This document shows positions 16,284-18,088 of a DNA stretch of 18,088 nt, in pieces. Every line of letters begins with the position of its first letter. Positions within the stretch are counted from its first letter, which is position 1. The notes under the pieces are model-generated. The model was not told the DNA's origin. It saw nothing but the letters and a program-made list of their open reading frames with translations, and ran no database searches. A program made the position numbers and the translations under genes. The stretch comes from Stephanodiscus triporus (lineage: Eukaryota > Bacillariophyta > Thalassiosirophyceae > Thalassiosirales > Thalassiosiraceae): assembly GCA_036939755.1 (NCBI GenBank), contig JALLAZ010000270.1, positions 1 through 18,088 of the forward strand. Reading direction: 5' to 3'.

Positions 16284-17527
16284 TGACTCGCTCGGTAACA
16301 ACATTCTTCTCTATCAAATCTTCACGATCACCTGTCATTACAGAGGCAGACCCAAGCAATACATGATCGCTACCGAACAACTTATCTGTCTTAGTCCACA
16401 CAGTGCCAAGAGAGCAAAGGTGCAACCCGTTCTGTAAAGTAACCATGTCACGCTGTAGCGGCATTGCCTTGTAGGACCTGTAGCCCGAGTAATCAATATC
16501 TTCGTGGGCCTTGCACGCTGTCACGGATTCGGCACGGTAGAATGTTAAATGGGAAAGTAGTATAGAACTAAAGATGAAAATGCTGGCAGACTAACCGTTG
16601 CGGAAATGCATTGCCTTCATAAGAGGATTGGATGTTTCTGACATCATGCGGGTCTCGTCTTTGAGACGATCCATAGCCTCTACCGCCTTCTCCTCTGCCT
16701 TCACCATGCGTTCACGAAGATCTTGGAGTGACTCTTCTGTCCACACAGGAAACGTCTGAAAACTACCAAGTGAGTTTTGTTGGTCTAGAGAGAAAAAGAG
16801 AGTGTCGTTCAGGCATTACAGTAACCTACCACATACACCCGACCTTTGGGGATTGATGCACCGTTACGTTTGACTTCTTCGGGAACGTCAAATCCACAAA
16901 TGAATGCTCCCGCTTTGGCATTACGGCGCCATACCATCTCCCATGCTCCGTGTTCGAAGCTGACGTAGCGAGTCCCTGTTAGGTCCACAAACTTTCCCTT
17001 CTTGATTAATTCCAACGTCTAAATGAGAATTGGTATTGTGTAATGAAATCATGAACGAAACGGTTTTAGTCTTTGGTGATTTTTATTCAAAATATTCCCT
17101 ACCCGCTAACAAAGAATGCCAAACTCACCTTCGCCCCAGTTGACAGCTGAGGATTAGGGCCGTTGGCGCCCGGTAAGCTGGGACTGCACGCAGAGATTGG
17201 TATCGGTGTTAAGGGCAATCGGAACATTTCATGTAGATAGAATTATCAGAAATCTCAAGCTCACTGAATATAATTTGCGTCCTGATTGCCGTGAAGCTCA
17301 ACAACTATGCCATCAATTCCAAGACGGTTGCCGGTAATCACCGGAGTGCCCTCTTGCACAGCTACTTGACCGATGTCGAGATGGATTTTTAGCAGAGCAT
17401 TTTCCTGCGCCTCTGCATACTTGATGAGGGCGGGATTGGCCTGGTTGATGAATGGTAGGTTCAAGAACCCAGCACATGGAGTGGCAATAGCAGCAGCGAC
17501 AACAGCAAAAAGTGACGGTACTCTCAT
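16264..17527 (-). CDS. Predicted plastid-targeted protein of unknown function
   Basis: Five exons: 17527-17265, 17183-17129, 17018-16830, 16755-16596 and 16517-16264, giving 306 residues. All four introns (81, 110, 74 and 78 bp) have GT donors and AG acceptors, and the frame is kept in phases 2, 0, 0 and 1. The N-terminus has a short basic start, a hydrophobic core (LFAVVAAAIA) and a TPCAG|FLNLP junction. Phe right after the signal-peptide cleavage site is the key feature of the ASAFAP-type bipartite signal for import into complex plastids. The mature part has a Gly/Trp-rich middle (FEHGAWEMVWRR, AFICGFDVPEEV, GRVYVTFPVW), a charged helix (ERMVKAEEKAVEAMDRL) and a C-terminal SLGTVWTKTDKLFG...HVLLGSA block. 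I know no defined domain; related sequences seem common in diatoms, from memory only. Exon 4 shows an apparent stop (GGTTAG), but the G|GTTAGT donor restores the frame into exon 5. The function is unknown. Confidence 0.8.
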
Positions 17528-17887
17528 TGTTCGTTGGTTGGGCTGATGTGCAGGTCGCTGTTTTCCGAAAATTCGATGGCGGCGTTGATAGAGACGGAGC
17601 TGAGCGAAGGGGAGCGTGCAATGTGAAGTGTTTTGGTTTTATTTATGGCCCTGTCGGAAGAGCGGAGAGTAGATTCTACTCTAGTGTGATGTGGCCTGTT
17701 TGTTCCGATGATTGTTGTTGGCGTCAATCTCATTCGGCATTTTGGCTTTGATGCTTCTCCACCCCCCGGGCCGCCCTTGGCACTTCGCAAGTTCTCCTTT
17801 CACATTCAGAAAAAATCAGAAACCCATCACCTCCAGAATTCTCCTGATCTGTTGACGTAGGAATCAATAACATTAAAGTCCTTCTGT
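17528..17887 (-). promoter_or_regulatory. Upstream region of the plastid-protein gene
   Basis: No supported gene. On the minus strand an AT-rich ATAAATAAAA box lies at 17646-17637, about 110 bp before the ATG, and could serve as a TATA element with transcription starting some 30 bp downstream. Confidence 0.35.
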
Positions 17888-18088
17888 CCTGTGTCGGTGT
17901 GTCACCCACGTGTCAACTTGCGAATCGGGAGTCTCTGATGTGGGCTGGAAAGTCGGCCACACAACATGTCCGACAAGGCGAAATGTCGCCTATTTTCGTC
18001 CTGACAGGCCAATTTTGGCGACATGGTTTTTAGTGTGTCGGCACACTTTTGTGTCGCCATTTCCCGACATTGACGGACCAAAGACAGA
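17888..18088. repeat. TGTCG/CGACA motif cluster, probable repeat edge
   Basis: TGTCG or its complement occurs at 17892, 17971, 17984, 18019, 18036, 18052 and 18065, mostly within longer TGTCGCC/TGTCGGC forms. ATGTCGCC (17983-17990) and GGCGACAT (18017-18024) form a perfect 8-bp inverted repeat. GTGTG-TCGG-CACAC (18033-18046) is a small hairpin. No coding frame is evident. The cluster continues to the window edge. Confidence 0.55.

Noticed and set aside
16054..16437. Plus-strand 127-codon frame overlapping the plastid gene's last exon
   Set aside because: The visible start is GTG, not ATG. About half overlaps a well-supported exon on the other strand, and no domain is seen.
16591..16596. Apparent stop (GGTTAG) ending the plastid protein in exon 4
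   Set aside because: Splicing at G|GTTAGT to the CAG at 16518-16520 keeps the frame and adds a coherent C-terminal block, so I treat it as intronic.
1..18088. CRISPR array, phage, insertion sequence, tRNA or rRNA
   Set aside because: No regularly spaced repeats, no transposase or integrase, and no tRNA A/B-box arrangement that holds up. The window is eukaryotic nuclear DNA.

Overview
The window looks like nuclear DNA of a microalga, most likely a centric diatom. Genes are intron-poor, with short GT-AG introns of 71-117 bp. The heat shock factor has a diatom-like recognition helix. The gene at 16264-17527 begins with a signal peptide followed by a Cys-Ala-Gly|Phe junction, as in proteins sent to a four-membrane stramenopile plastid. 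A meckelin (TMEM67) gene implies a lineage that still builds cilia, which fits centric diatoms with their flagellated sperm. The genus cannot be fixed from the sequence alone.

Layout. 1-500: G-rich low-complexity DNA with a G-quadruplex motif, then a cluster of ATCGTAC repeats. 1051-3018 (+): heat shock transcription factor in three exons, with a textbook heat shock element about 415 bp upstream and an upstream ORF. 3639-4223 (-): intronless 194-residue protein of unknown function. It diverges from 4326-7457 (+), an intronless meckelin of 1043 residues. 7500-12005 (-): three-exon PERK-like eIF2-alpha kinase of 1432 residues, convergent with meckelin (42 bp between stops). It has an ER-luminal-type beta-propeller region, one membrane helix and a kinase domain with a large insert. 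It also has an extra C-terminal module that reads like an ACT domain. 12384-15549 (+): two-exon, very acidic protein with a C-terminal MYND-type zinc finger, divergent from the kinase across a 378-bp promoter rich in inverted repeats. 15550-16263: AT-rich intergenic DNA with a long hairpin and a possible 52-codon secreted peptide. 16264-17527 (-): five-exon, 306-residue predicted plastid protein of unknown function. 17888-18088: a dense cluster of TGTCG/CGACA motifs, probably the edge of a repeat.

Two genes belong to stress and proteostasis control: the heat shock factor, which may regulate itself, and the eIF2-alpha kinase. Meckelin belongs to the ciliary transition zone. Nothing shows that these genes form one functional unit; this looks like ordinary gene-dense protist chromosome. 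The most novel candidate is the ACT-like tail on the PERK-type kinase, which would let a small molecule such as an amino acid influence an ER-stress kinase. That idea is inference and needs a profile search. Multi-exon genes were joined by hand from splice sites, reading frame and family similarity.
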